This document shows, piece after piece, positions 1-7,822 of a stretch of 64,000 nucleotides of DNA. Numbering within the stretch: the stretch's first letter is position 1; each line of letters starts with the position of its first letter. The notes below the pieces were generated by a model, which was not told the origin of the DNA, ran no database searches, and saw only the letters and a program-made list of their open reading frames with translations. This DNA comes from Bradyrhizobium sp. LTSP849 (lineage in GTDB: Bacteria > Pseudomonadota > Alphaproteobacteria > Rhizobiales > Xanthobacteraceae), in the NCBI RefSeq assembly GCF_000938255.1, contig NZ_JYMR01000005.1, positions 186,001 through 250,000 on the forward strand, in the 5' to 3' direction. Both the position numbers and the translations under genes were made by a program.

Positions 1-1275
1 AGAGTAGATGATCAGCGACAGGCAGATGATGCCGCTGAGGTAGAAGTAGAACCACTCCTCATGCCCGATGCTCTTGAAATAGAGCGCGATCGCCGGCGCC
101 GTGCCACCGAAGATCGAGACCGTGATCGCATAGGGCAGGCCAACGCCGAGCGCGCGGACGTTCGTCGGGAACAGCTCGGCCTTTACCACCGCGTTGATCG
201 AGGTGTAGCCGGCGACGAACAGCCAGGCGCAGCAGATCAGAATGAACGCCATGAAGGGCGACTTGGTCTCCTTCAGCGTCATCAAAAGCGGCACGGTCGC
301 GAGCGTGCCGGCGACGCCGAAGAAGATCAGCAGCGGCTTGCGCCCGATCTTGTCGGAGATCGCGCCATAGATCGGTTGCAGGATGGTGGCGAAGATCAGC
401 GTGCCGAAGATCACGAAGGTGGTCTGGTCCTCGGTCAACCCGACCGAAAGCTTGACGAAGGTCTGCATGTAGGTGGTGAAGGTGTAGAACGCCGCGGTGC
501 CGCCCGCGGTGAGGCCGACCACGAGCAACAGCTCCCGCGGATATTTCAGCAGGTTGGTGATCGAGCCGGTCGGCTTCACCACCTTCTTGGCTTCCTCGAA
601 CGCCTCGGTCTCTTGCAGATTGCGCCGCATGACTGCGGCAAAGATCGCGAGCGCCGCGCCGATCGCAAACGGAATGCGCCAGCCCCAGGCCCGCAGCTCC
701 TCCGGCGTCAGGAAGACCTTTTGCAGGAGCAGCAGCACGATGATCGCGGTGAGCTGGCCGCCGATCAGCGTGACGTACTGGAAACTCGAATAGAAGCCGC
801 GGTGCTTGGGATCGGCGACCTCGCTCAGATAAGTCGCGCTGGCGCCATACTCGCCACCGAGGCTCAGGCCTTCGATGACGCGTGCCAGCGCCAGGATCAC
901 CGGTGCGGCAAAGCCGATCGTCGCATAGGTCGGCGTCAGCGCGATGATCAGCGAGCCGAAGCACATGAAGACGACCGATAGTGTCAGCGAGATGCGCCGG
1001 CCGTAATGGTCGGCGATATAGCCGAACAACCAACCGCCCAGCGGACGCATCAGGAACGTCGCCGCGAACACCACGGCGATGTTCAATTGCTGCACGACGG
1101 GGTCGCTGCCGGGGAAGAAGGCTGGGGCGAAGTAGAGCGCGAACGCCGTATAGGCGTAGAAATCATACCATTCGACGAGGTTGCCGATCGAGCCGATCAA
1201 GATCGCCTTGATCCGCCGCTCGGCGTCGGCGACGTCAAAATGCTCGGAAGCCGGTTTGATTGCCTGCTCTGTCAC
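1..1275 (-). CDS. MFS transporter, MHS (KgtP/ProP-like) family, 3' end cut by window
   Basis: A reading frame of 425 codons runs without a stop from a GTG at 1275 to the window edge. The product begins VTEQAIKPASEHFDV and continues GSIGNLVEWYDFYAYT, the hallmark first helix of metabolite:H+ symporters (MHS). The loop GYIADHYGRR (the MFS motif between helices 2 and 3) and many hydrophobic segments follow. A GGGAGG ribosome site at 1282-1287 and an in-frame stop upstream at 1309-1311 support the GTG start. The gene starts 33 bp after the P450 stop on the same strand, so it is probably the last gene of a ferredoxin-P450-permease operon and may import the P450 substrate. MHS members carry dicarboxylates, aromatic acids or osmolytes; the substrate cannot be read from the sequence. 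Confidence 0.88.
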   Translation of the reverse strand, partial: MTEQAIKPASEHFDVADAERRIKAILIGSIGNLVEWYDFYAYTAFALYFAPAFFPGSDPVVQQLNIAVVFAATFLMRPLGGWLFGYIADHYGRRISLTLSVVFMCFGSLIIALTPTYATIGFAAPVILALARVIEGLSLGGEYGASATYLSEVADPKHRGFYSSFQYVTLIGGQLTAIIVLLLLQKVFLTPEELRAWGWRIPFAIGAALAIFAAVMRRNLQETEAFEEAKKVVKPTGSITNLLKYPRELLLVVGLTAGGTAAFYTFTTYMQTFVKLSVGLTEDQTTFVIFGTLIFATILQPIYGAISDKIGRKPLLIFFGVAGTLATVPLLMTLKETKSPFMAFILICCAWLFVAGYTSINAVVKAELFPTNVRALGVGLPYAITVSIFGGTAPAIALYFKSIGHEEWFYFYLSGIICLSLIIYS

Positions 1276-1308
1276 GTCCGGCCTCCCAGAAATCCAATGT
1301 CTGGGAGC

Positions 1309-2529
1309 CTACATCGCCTTTCCAAGCAGAAATGGCAACTGGCGGGGGCCTCTCACCGTACCCTGCGACCAGGTCACGGTGCCCGCCGGGTCGAGCCGGA
1401 AGTCCGGAATCCGCTTCAGCCATTCCTCCAGCGCAACCTGCATCTCCATCCGCGCCAGATTGGAACCGACGCAGCGGTGGATGCCGAGGCCGAAGGCGGC
1501 ATGGCGGTTCTCCCGCCGGTCGATCACGACCTTGTCGGCGTCGGGAAACATCTTTGGGTCGCGGTTAGCGGCCGGGAAGGACAGCAGCACCATATTGCCC
1601 GCCTTGACCGGGCAGCCCGAAATCGTCGTTTCCCTGACCACCTCGCGCGCCATCGTCACCGGTGAGTAGGCGCGCAAAAGCTCCTCCACGGCGGTCGGGA
1701 TCAGCCCGGGCTCGGCGATCAGGCGCTCGCGGTCGGCTGGCGTCCGGGCGAGGTGCCAGAGCGAGGAGCCGATCGCGCTCCAGGTGGTGTCGATGCCGGC
1801 GATCAGCAGCAGCCGCAGTGAGCCCAGCACATGCGACTCTTCCAGCGGCTGGCCTTCTTTGTCTTTGGCATTCATCAAATAGGAGATGAGGTCGTTCGTC
1901 GGCTTCGATCGACGCTCCTCGATATGCGTCCTGAAATAGTCGCTCATCTCATGCACAGCCTGGAGCAGCATGGTCTCGTCCTTGATGCCGAGCTCCAGGA
2001 TCATGTGGATCCAGTTGATGAAGAGATCGCTGTCGCTCTCGGGAATGCCGAGCATATGGGCGATGGCCCGAACCGGGATGTATTTGCTGTAGCGCGACGC
2101 GGCATCAACCCTGCCGTCGGCGATGAACCCGTCGATCAGCTCATTGCAGATCGCGCGCATCCGCGGCTCGAGCTTCTTCATCGCATCCGGCGTGAAGGGT
2201 GGCAGTAGCAACTGCTTGGCCGGCTTGTGCACGGGCGGATCCGAGGTGATCGGCGGCGCGGCGTTCCTGGAGATCTCGGGCCGCACGTCGCGGACGATGA
2301 TGCGGCGTGAGGAGAAATGCTCGGAGTCGTTGGCGATCTCGCGCACGGCGTCATAGGTCGTCGGCATGTAGCAGCCGAGGAAGCGATCAGTGTGCACGAC
2401 CGGGCTCGCCGCGCGCAATTCGTCCCAGATCGGGAAGGGATCTTCCGTCCATTGCGGATCGGTGTGGTCGAAATCGTTGACCCAGTCGGTAACAGGCGGA
2501 TGGGCGGCGGATTGGCTGACGTCAGACAT
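1309..2529 (-). CDS. Cytochrome P450
   Basis: This 406-residue soluble bacterial P450 has the expected motifs in order. The I-helix oxygen-activation motif AGIDTT is at residues 244-249. The ExxR pair is E283 and R286 within EELLR. The heme loop FGLGIHRCVG has the axial ligand Cys353. No membrane anchor is present, so the enzyme is cytosolic. The preceding co-directional gene, 57 bp upstream, encodes a small ferredoxin that is the likely electron donor; no ferredoxin reductase is in the window. The ATG at 2529 has an AGGGA-type ribosome site. Length is typical for class I CYPs. The CYP family and substrate are not assignable by eye; the adjacent MHS permease suggests an imported small molecule. 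Confidence 0.95.
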   Translation of the reverse strand: MSDVSQSAAHPPVTDWVNDFDHTDPQWTEDPFPIWDELRAASPVVHTDRFLGCYMPTTYDAVREIANDSEHFSSRRIIVRDVRPEISRNAAPPITSDPPVHKPAKQLLLPPFTPDAMKKLEPRMRAICNELIDGFIADGRVDAASRYSKYIPVRAIAHMLGIPESDSDLFINWIHMILELGIKDETMLLQAVHEMSDYFRTHIEERRSKPTNDLISYLMNAKDKEGQPLEESHVLGSLRLLLIAGIDTTWSAIGSSLWHLARTPADRERLIAEPGLIPTAVEELLRAYSPVTMAREVVRETTISGCPVKAGNMVLLSFPAANRDPKMFPDADKVVIDRRENRHAAFGLGIHRCVGSNLARMEMQVALEEWLKRIPDFRLDPAGTVTWSQGTVRGPRQLPFLLGKAM

Positions 2530-2586
2530 CTCGGAATCCCTTGGATTTCGTGTTCGCTGAAGGCACGCAAACGAGCGGAAGCCGCG

Positions 2587-2796
2587 CTACTCCTCGATCA
2601 CATCGATTGCGATTTCCGGGCAATTGGACTTGGCGAGCCAGGCCTTGTCTTCGAGACCCGGGGGAACGGTGCCGTCCCCGGCCTCATGGGCGTTGCCGTA
2701 TTCGTCAAGCTCGAACAGTTCCGGCGCGAGCGCCTTGCAGCGCGCGTGGCCCTGGCATTTGTCGGGATCGACGCGAACCCTCAGTCGCTCTGTCAT
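2587..2796 (-). CDS. P450-associated [3Fe-4S]-type ferredoxin
   Basis: This 69-residue acidic protein has the cluster pattern C14-x2-H17-x2-C20 and later C59-P. In the canonical [4Fe-4S] pattern the His position would be Cys. Small ferredoxins with CxxHxxC...CP typically sit beside P450 genes in actinobacteria and rhodopseudomonads and deliver electrons from a reductase to the P450. The gene immediately precedes the P450 on the same strand, so the two are probably co-transcribed. It is the first gene of the operon and is divergent from a TetR gene. The cluster type is inferred from the motif. Confidence 0.92.
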   Translation of the reverse strand: MTERLRVRVDPDKCQGHARCKALAPELFELDEYGNAHEAGDGTVPPGLEDKAWLAKSNCPEIAIDVIEE

Positions 2797-2886
2797 TGCG
2801 GCTTCCTCGGTCGTATGCGCGCGGTCGTAAGGACGTCGCGCGTTCCTCGGGTCAATTTTATCGGCGGCGTTAGCCGCCGGCTTTAA

Positions 2887-2901
2887 GTTATATCCTATTA
2901 C
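2887..2901. promoter_or_regulatory. Candidate operator between ferredoxin-P450 operon and tetR
   Basis: The 156-bp divergent spacer contains GTTATATCCTATTAC, an AT-rich 15-mer in which five of seven base pairs are symmetric (GT-ATA at the left, TAT-AC at the right). It lies about 50 bp upstream of the TetR start and 90 bp from the ferredoxin start, in otherwise GC-rich DNA. TetR regulators commonly bind such a site to control both directions. The dyad is imperfect, so the assignment is tentative. Confidence 0.35.
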
Positions 2902-2952
2902 ATTCGCGGCAGGCTTCCCCTGTCAAGCGCAAACTTATAGACTCCGCGCAAC

Positions 2953-3600
2953 ATGCGCTCACAACTTGCCCGCAAGCCGCAGAATACCTACCACCATGGC
3001 GATCTCCGCGACGCCTTGATCAAGGCCGCGCTGCGCGAGGCCGAGCAGGGCGGGGTGGAGGCGATCAGCATCAAGGCGCTGGCAAAACAGCTCGGCGTCT
3101 CGCAGCCGGCGCCGTACCGGCATTTCGCCGATCGCGATGCGCTGCTAACGGCGGTGACGGCGGAGGCGTTCCGGCAGCTTAGTGCACTTCTGCGCGAGGC
3201 GATGGCGAAGCCGTCGAAGCAATCAAAGCTGTCGCGGCTGGCGCAGGCGACGCTCGATTTCGGCCTGCGCCGCAACGGCATCTATCGCCTGATGTTTGCC
3301 TCGCGCACCGTGTCATGCGCGGCCAAGGGTAGCGAGCTGCACGAGGCCACGCGCGAAACTTTTGGGCTTGTGATCGAAGCGTTGGAAGCGCCCGCAGTCG
3401 GTTTCTTGCGCGAGCGGCAAGCGCTCAAGATCTGGGCGGCGCTGCACGGCGTCGTGATGCTCGCCGAGCAGGGCCTGTTCACCGGCGAGGCCGCGCATGC
3501 CACGCGCGAGGATCTGGTCGAGGATTTCGTCAACGAGACTAAGACGGCGCTGGCAGCCGCGATCAAGGACGCGCGCCGCAAGGATAAGGCCCGGGCTTAG
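2953..3600 (+). CDS. TetR/AcrR-family transcriptional regulator
   Basis: This 215-residue protein has an N-terminal helix-turn-helix (about residues 35-62, SIKALAKQLGVSQPAPYRHF) typical of TetR proteins. Its C-terminal ligand-binding half contains KIWAALHGVVMLAEQGLF, as in TetR members with a WHG-type C-terminal domain. It is divergent from the ferredoxin-P450-permease operon, which makes that operon its likely target, with the P450 substrate or a related compound as inducer (inference). Its TAG stop overlaps the stop of the convergent racemase-like gene by a few bases. Confidence 0.9.
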   Translation: MRSQLARKPQNTYHHGDLRDALIKAALREAEQGGVEAISIKALAKQLGVSQPAPYRHFADRDALLTAVTAEAFRQLSALLREAMAKPSKQSKLSRLAQATLDFGLRRNGIYRLMFASRTVSCAAKGSELHEATRETFGLVIEALEAPAVGFLRERQALKIWAALHGVVMLAEQGLFTGEAAHATREDLVEDFVNETKTALAAAIKDARRKDKARA

Positions 3601-4235
3601 TTCCGCGCCTTGAGCAGCTTCATCAGTTTCTGCACTGCGCTGTCCGGCGTGGTCACGACTGGACGGCCGGTCGCCTCCGCAACCAGCGACGCCGTGGCCG
3701 CGATGCTGAACTGCGCCAGTGCGATGACGTCGCAGTCGCGCAAGTCCTTTGACGCTTCCGCGATCAGCCGGTCGTGTGTGGCGCGGTCGCCGCGGTCGAG
3801 CGCGGCCAGCGCGCCCTCAGCGAGTTTCGGCACGACTTCGACGGAGGCCGGAAACTCCGGCGGCATCGAGGCCAGCGTCGGCGGAAAGGTCGAGAGCAGG
3901 CCGATGCGCTTGCCCATGGTCACGGCCTGCTCGATCATGGCTTCGTTTGGCTTGAGCACCGGCATCGGGGCGTGCGCGGCTGCGACCGCCTCGATGCAGG
4001 GACCGAACGCCGAGCAAGTGAACAGGATCGCGTCGGCTCCTGTCGCCGCCGCGTAATCGCCGAGCGCGAGGAAGCGCTCGGTCATGGTGTCGGTGAGCGC
4101 GCCATCACGCGCCAGATCCGCCGACAGGCTGTCGTCGAGCAGGTTCATCAGCCGCGCTTGCGGCCAGTCCTTTGCGAAGGCGGCCTCGATCGGAGCGATG
4201 GAATGCTTGAGGGCGTGGATCAGGGCGATGCGCAT
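3597..4235 (-). CDS. Asp/Glu racemase-superfamily protein with a single catalytic Cys
   Basis: A 212-residue protein of the aspartate/glutamate/hydantoin racemase superfamily. The first half contains LFTCSAFGPC, with the expected catalytic Cys74. In two-base racemases the second half supplies another Cys; here the matching segment reads IALAQFSIAATAS (about 171-183) with no Cys. One-Cys members include arylmalonate decarboxylase-like and maleate isomerase-like proteins, so true racemase activity is doubtful. It follows the Aap-type binding-protein gene on the same strand after 46 bp and is probably the last gene of the RpiR-headed operon. A role on the transported amino acid or a derivative is inference. 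Confidence 0.8.
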   Translation of the reverse strand: MRIALIHALKHSIAPIEAAFAKDWPQARLMNLLDDSLSADLARDGALTDTMTERFLALGDYAAATGADAILFTCSAFGPCIEAVAAAHAPMPVLKPNEAMIEQAVTMGKRIGLLSTFPPTLASMPPEFPASVEVVPKLAEGALAALDRGDRATHDRLIAEASKDLRDCDVIALAQFSIAATASLVAEATGRPVVTTPDSAVQKLMKLLKARN

Positions 4236-4254
4236 CGGTATCTCTTCTCCCTCA

Positions 4255-4268
4255 CCCCGCTTGCGGGG
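4255..4268. repeat. Short GC-rich hairpin between aapJ and the racemase-like gene
   Basis: CCCCGC-TT-GCGGGG forms a perfect 6-bp stem in the 46-bp spacer between the two co-directional genes, flanked by CTC/GAG runs that extend the symmetry. There is no T-run, so it is more likely an mRNA-stabilising or attenuating hairpin, or a REP-like remnant, than a terminator. Confidence 0.5.
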
Positions 4269-4281
4269 AGAGGTGAACTCT

Positions 4282-5295
4282 TTACTTGAAAGGCACCGCG
4301 TACATCAAGCCGCCCTTGCTCCAGAGGCCGTTGAGGCCGCGTTCGAGCTTGAGCGGGCTTGCCTTGCCGACATTGCGCTCAAAGATCTCGCCGTAATTGC
4401 CGGTGGCCTTGATCGCCGTGACCATCCATTTGTTATCCAGCCCAAGCCGCGAGCCGAGATCCCCGGAGGCGCCGAGCAAGCGTTGGATGGCGGGTGTCTG
4501 TGACTTCGCCATCTCATCGACATTGGCTTGCGTCACGCCGAGCTCCTCCGCCTCGATCAGGCCGTAATGCAGCCAGGTGATGATGTCGCTCCAGACCTCG
4601 TCGCCGTTGCGAGTGAAGGGCCCGAGTGGCTCCTTGCTGATGGTCTGCGGCAGCACGACGTAGTCGGCCGCGTTCGGCGCAGCCGTCGTCACGGCACCCG
4701 CGAGCGCGGAGGCGTCCTGGGTCATGGCATCGCACCGGCCGCCGAAGAAGGTCTGGTACATGGTGTCGACCCGGTCGAACACCAGCGGCTTCCAGTCGAT
4801 ACCGTTGGCGCGGCCGTAATCGCCAAGTGTGACTTCATGCGTGGTGCCCTGCGCGACGCAGACGGTGGCGCCCTTGAGGTCCTTCAGCTCCTTCACGCCG
4901 AGGTCCTTCTTCACCACAAAACCCTGACCGTCGTAGAAGTTGATCGGACCCTGGCGCAGGCCCAGAGTCACGCCGCGCAAATAGGTCTGTGTCGAGTTGC
5001 GGTAGAGCACGTCGATCTCGCCCGATTGCAGCGCTGTGAAGCGGTTCTGCGCGGTCAGCGAGACGTAGCGCACCTTGTTGGCATCGCCGAGCACGCCGGC
5101 CGCCAGTGCGCGGCAATAGTCGACGTCGAGGCCTTTGTAATTGCCCTGCGAGTCCGGCGCGGAAAAGCCGGCAAAACCGGCGCTGACGCCGCAAATCAGC
5201 GTGCCACGGCTCTTCACCGTGTCGAGCGTCGCGGCGGACGCGATAACCGTCGATGCCGCGAGCACACCTGCCGCGATAGCCACTTTCCTTATCAT
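4282..5295 (-). CDS. aapJ: General L-amino-acid ABC transporter, periplasmic binding protein (AapJ/BztA type)
   Basis: This 337-residue protein begins with a Sec signal peptide (MIRKVAIAAGVLAASTVIASA, cleavage after about residue 21). The mature part TLDTVKSRGTLICGVSAGFAGFSAPDSQGNYKGLDVDYCRALA is the signature start of the AapJ/BztA polar-amino-acid binding family. RNSTQTYLRG and QGTTHEVTLGDYGR are further family-like segments. It would deliver amino acids to the AapQ/AapM channel encoded divergently at 7.6-9.9 kb. Unlike the usual aapJQMP order, the binding protein sits in a separate operon behind rpiR and an aminotransferase gene (12-bp gap). Confidence 0.93.
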   Translation of the reverse strand: MIRKVAIAAGVLAASTVIASAATLDTVKSRGTLICGVSAGFAGFSAPDSQGNYKGLDVDYCRALAAGVLGDANKVRYVSLTAQNRFTALQSGEIDVLYRNSTQTYLRGVTLGLRQGPINFYDGQGFVVKKDLGVKELKDLKGATVCVAQGTTHEVTLGDYGRANGIDWKPLVFDRVDTMYQTFFGGRCDAMTQDASALAGAVTTAAPNAADYVVLPQTISKEPLGPFTRNGDEVWSDIITWLHYGLIEAEELGVTQANVDEMAKSQTPAIQRLLGASGDLGSRLGLDNKWMVTAIKATGNYGEIFERNVGKASPLKLERGLNGLWSKGGLMYAVPFK

Positions 5296-5307
5296 GCTAC
5301 TCTCCCC

Positions 5308-6657
5308 TCAGTGATTGACACTACGCAACACGTTGTCGACGGCTGTGCCGAGCTTGTCGACGATCAGATCGATCTCGTCAGCCGACGTGATATAGGGCGG
5401 CGCCAGCAGCACGTGGTCGCCGCGAGCGCCATCCACGGTGCCGCCGCCGGGATAGCAGCCGAGCCCGTTGGCAAAGGCCTCCGCCTTGATTTTCTGGTTC
5501 AGCTTCAGCGCCGGATCGAACGAGGTTCGCGTCGCGCGATCGGAGACGAGCTCGATCGCCCAGAACAGCCCCCGGCCCCGGATATCCCCGACATGGCGGT
5601 GATTGCCGAAGCGCTCGGTGAGCCGCTGCTCGAGCTGCTTGCCGCGCTCCTTGACCCGATCAAGCAGGCCGTCCTCGCGGATTACGTCTTGCACGGCGAG
5701 CGCAGCTGCGCAGGCGAGGGGATGCGCCAGATAAGTATGGCCGTGCTGGAACGCGCCTGAGCCTGAGCGGATGGTGTCGATGATCTTGCCGCTCGCAAGC
5801 ATCGCACCGATCGGCTGATAGCCGCCGCCGAGACCCTTTGCGATCGCCTGGAGGTCGGGGGCGACGCCTTCCTGCTGCCAGGCGTGCGTGGTGCCGGTGC
5901 GGCCCATGCCGCACATGACCTCGTCGAGGATGAGCAGCGCACCATGTCGGTCGCAGATCTCGCGCACCGCTTTGAAGTAGCCGTCCGGCGCAGTCACGGC
6001 GCCGGCGGTCGCGCCGACAACGGGCTCGGCGAGGAACGCCGCAACCGTGTCCGGCCCAAGCCGCTGGAACTCGGCTTCGAGCTCGGCCGCAAGCCGCGCC
6101 ACGAACTGCGCATCCGACTCACCCTCGCGCTTCTCGTGATAGGCAAAGGCCGGCGTGACATGGCTGAAGGCGGCCGACAGCAGCGGCGCATAGGGCGCGC
6201 GCCGCCAGGCATTGCCGCCGGCCGCGAGCGCGCCGAGCGTGTTGCCGTGATAGCTCTGCCGTCGTGCGATAAAGTGCTGCCGTTGCGGCTCGCCGCGCTC
6301 GATGAAATATTGCCGCGCGATCTTGATGCTGGCTTCGATCGCCTCCGATCCGCCGCTGACGAAATAGGCATAGGCCAGACCGCCGGGCTCGTGACCGACC
6401 AGCGTCTCGGCAAGCCGCTCCGCTGGCTCGGAGGAGAAGAAGGCGGTGTGGGCATAGGCCAGCGTCGAGGCCTGTTTCGCCATCGCCGCGATCACGCGTG
6501 GATGCTGGTGGCCGAGGCAGGAGACCGCCGCGCCGCCGGAGGCATCGATCACGCGCCGCCCATCTTCGGCAAAGAGATAGACGCCTTCGCCGCCGATCGC
6601 CTTAGGCGGCGTTTCGCGCAATGAACGATGCAGCACGCGGCTGGTGCGGGTGCTCAT
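5308..6657 (-). CDS. Class-III aminotransferase (PLP, omega-aminotransferase type)
   Basis: This 449-residue fold-type I PLP enzyme has FVSGGSEAIEASIKIARQY (phosphate cup, about 99-117), D245 in ILDEVMCGMGRTG contacting the pyridine nitrogen, and the Schiff-base Lys274 in AIAKGLGGGYQPIGA. Such enzymes transfer amino groups from omega-amino acids, diamines or beta-amino acids to pyruvate or 2-oxoglutarate. The gene starts 3 bp after the rpiR stop and precedes aapJ by 12 bp, so the three are almost certainly one transcript. This points to uptake and deamination of one amino compound; its identity is not visible. Confidence 0.93.
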   Translation of the reverse strand: MSTRTSRVLHRSLRETPPKAIGGEGVYLFAEDGRRVIDASGGAAVSCLGHQHPRVIAAMAKQASTLAYAHTAFFSSEPAERLAETLVGHEPGGLAYAYFVSGGSEAIEASIKIARQYFIERGEPQRQHFIARRQSYHGNTLGALAAGGNAWRRAPYAPLLSAAFSHVTPAFAYHEKREGESDAQFVARLAAELEAEFQRLGPDTVAAFLAEPVVGATAGAVTAPDGYFKAVREICDRHGALLILDEVMCGMGRTGTTHAWQQEGVAPDLQAIAKGLGGGYQPIGAMLASGKIIDTIRSGSGAFQHGHTYLAHPLACAAALAVQDVIREDGLLDRVKERGKQLEQRLTERFGNHRHVGDIRGRGLFWAIELVSDRATRTSFDPALKLNQKIKAEAFANGLGCYPGGGTVDGARGDHVLLAPPYITSADEIDLIVDKLGTAVDNVLRSVNH

Positions 6658-6660
6658 GGG

Positions 6661-7533
6661 TCAACCTTTCTCTGAGACATAGGTGGCGGCCGCAGCGAGC
6701 CGCGCCTCGGTATCCTGAAGGCGTTTCTTCGCGGCCGTGCCGCCGAGCGAGAACGTCACCGCCGCCAGCGACTGCGCAATTGCGAGCGCGCCGGTAAGAC
6801 TTGGGAAGAAGCCGGGCGAGGAGGCGGCTTCGAACAACAACACGTGGTCGGCGCCCTCGGCCATCGGCGCCGAGAGGCTATCAGCGATCGCAATCAGCGT
6901 TGCGCCCGCGCGATAGGCGGCCTGCGCGACGCGGACGCTCGCATGGGTATAGGGCAGGAAGCCGATGACGATGACGGCTTCACCGGGCCGAAATGCGCCG
7001 AGGTCGAGATCGTCCGGGCCGGACGTGCCGACGATCTGCACCTGTTCGGGGCGGAACAGCCGCAGTTCGTAGTTCAGCAATTCCGCCACGCTGCGGCAGC
7101 TTCGATAACCGGTGATCCAGATCCGCTTGGCATCATGCAACGCACGGGCTGCTTCCACGATCGCGTGTGCGGAGATGCGCGGAAGGCCGGCGGCTTCGGC
7201 CTCGAGCTTGTCGGTGACGAGCGCGACATCGGCGTGCGGACCGTGGCGGCGGCTCTTGGCGCGGCCGGAGAACGGCGAGGTCTGCGACGGCCGCCGTGCC
7301 TCGGTCAGCGCCGCGCGCAAATCATCCCAGCCGGAATAGCCGATCGCCTTTGCAAGCCGCGTGAACGCGGCGGGATCGGCGCCGGCTTCCGCCGCGAGAT
7401 CGCGCATCGAACGGGTGGTGGCGTCGTAATCATTGGCCGCGACGAAACGTCCGACCTCCTGCAGCCGCATCGGAAGCGATGGCAATGCAATGCGCAGTTC
7501 GCTCAGCGGCGAAGATTTCGCGGGCTCGGCCAT
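6661..7533 (-). CDS. RpiR/MurR-family transcriptional regulator (HTH + SIS)
   Basis: This 290-residue protein has an N-terminal RpiR-type helix-turn-helix (about residues 10-85, including SMRDLAAEAGADPAAFTRLAKAIGY) and a C-terminal SIS domain (about 120-270, KRIWITGYRSCRSVAELLNYEL). SIS domains of this family bind phosphosugars or other small ligands. It is the first gene of the operon rpiR, aminotransferase, aapJ, racemase-like gene, and is divergent from the aapQ/aapM permease genes. An 8-bp inverted repeat lies in the shared promoter region. Autoregulation together with control of both transcripts is likely (inference). Confidence 0.93.
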   Translation of the reverse strand: MAEPAKSSPLSELRIALPSLPMRLQEVGRFVAANDYDATTRSMRDLAAEAGADPAAFTRLAKAIGYSGWDDLRAALTEARRPSQTSPFSGRAKSRRHGPHADVALVTDKLEAEAAGLPRISAHAIVEAARALHDAKRIWITGYRSCRSVAELLNYELRLFRPEQVQIVGTSGPDDLDLGAFRPGEAVIVIGFLPYTHASVRVAQAAYRAGATLIAIADSLSAPMAEGADHVLLFEAASSPGFFPSLTGALAIAQSLAAVTFSLGGTAAKKRLQDTEARLAAAATYVSEKG

Positions 7534-7541
7534 GAAACATT

Positions 7542-7570
7542 TGTTGCACGCATTGGCAATCGGTGCAACA
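7542..7570. promoter_or_regulatory. Inverted repeat, candidate RpiR operator
   Basis: The 87-bp spacer between rpiR and the divergent permease gene contains TGTTGCAC (7542-7549) and its exact complement GTGCAACA (7563-7570), separated by 13 bp. The centres are about two helical turns apart, as expected for a dimeric regulator. It begins 9 bp from the rpiR start codon, a position suited to repression of rpiR and control of aapQM. Confidence 0.5.
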
Positions 7571-7620
7571 GTTGACGTGCGCTGCCGGAAATCGCTGTTT
7601 TCGAGAAGGATTTTTGTGCT

Positions 7621-7822
7621 GTGACATCAGATGATCCCAGGCCGCCGCCCCGCCGCCGCTTCCTCGCCGCGCTGGGGCACGGCGAGCTGAAAGGCCTGTT
7701 CTGGCAGGTGCTGGTGGTCGGGATCGCGGTCGCGGTCCTCGTCTTCCTCTGGTCCAACACCGTCACAAATCTCTCGGCCCGTCGCATCACCACCGGCTTT
7801 GCCTTTCTTGGCCGCGAGGCCG
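7621..7822 (+). pseudogene. Displaced N-terminal segment of the AapQ-like permease (frameshift)
   Basis: From a GTG at 7621, preceded by GAAGGA, the frame encodes a normal AapQ N-terminus. It has a cytoplasmic tail, a first membrane helix (LFWQVLVVGIAVAVLVFLW) and the family-like periplasmic stretch NTVTNLSARRITTGFAFLGREAG. Homology then jumps to the +1 frame (PVADSLLAYNPRDSY) at about 7815-7823, and the original frame reads on into a basic, non-family sequence. The permease is thus split by a small indel, either a genuine mutation or a sequence error. Confidence 0.7.

Noticed and set aside
59..1033. A 324-codon frame on the minus strand at the left edge
   Set aside because: It is an Arg-rich alternative frame of the MHS permease gene, whose true frame runs from 1275 with family motifs and a ribosome site.
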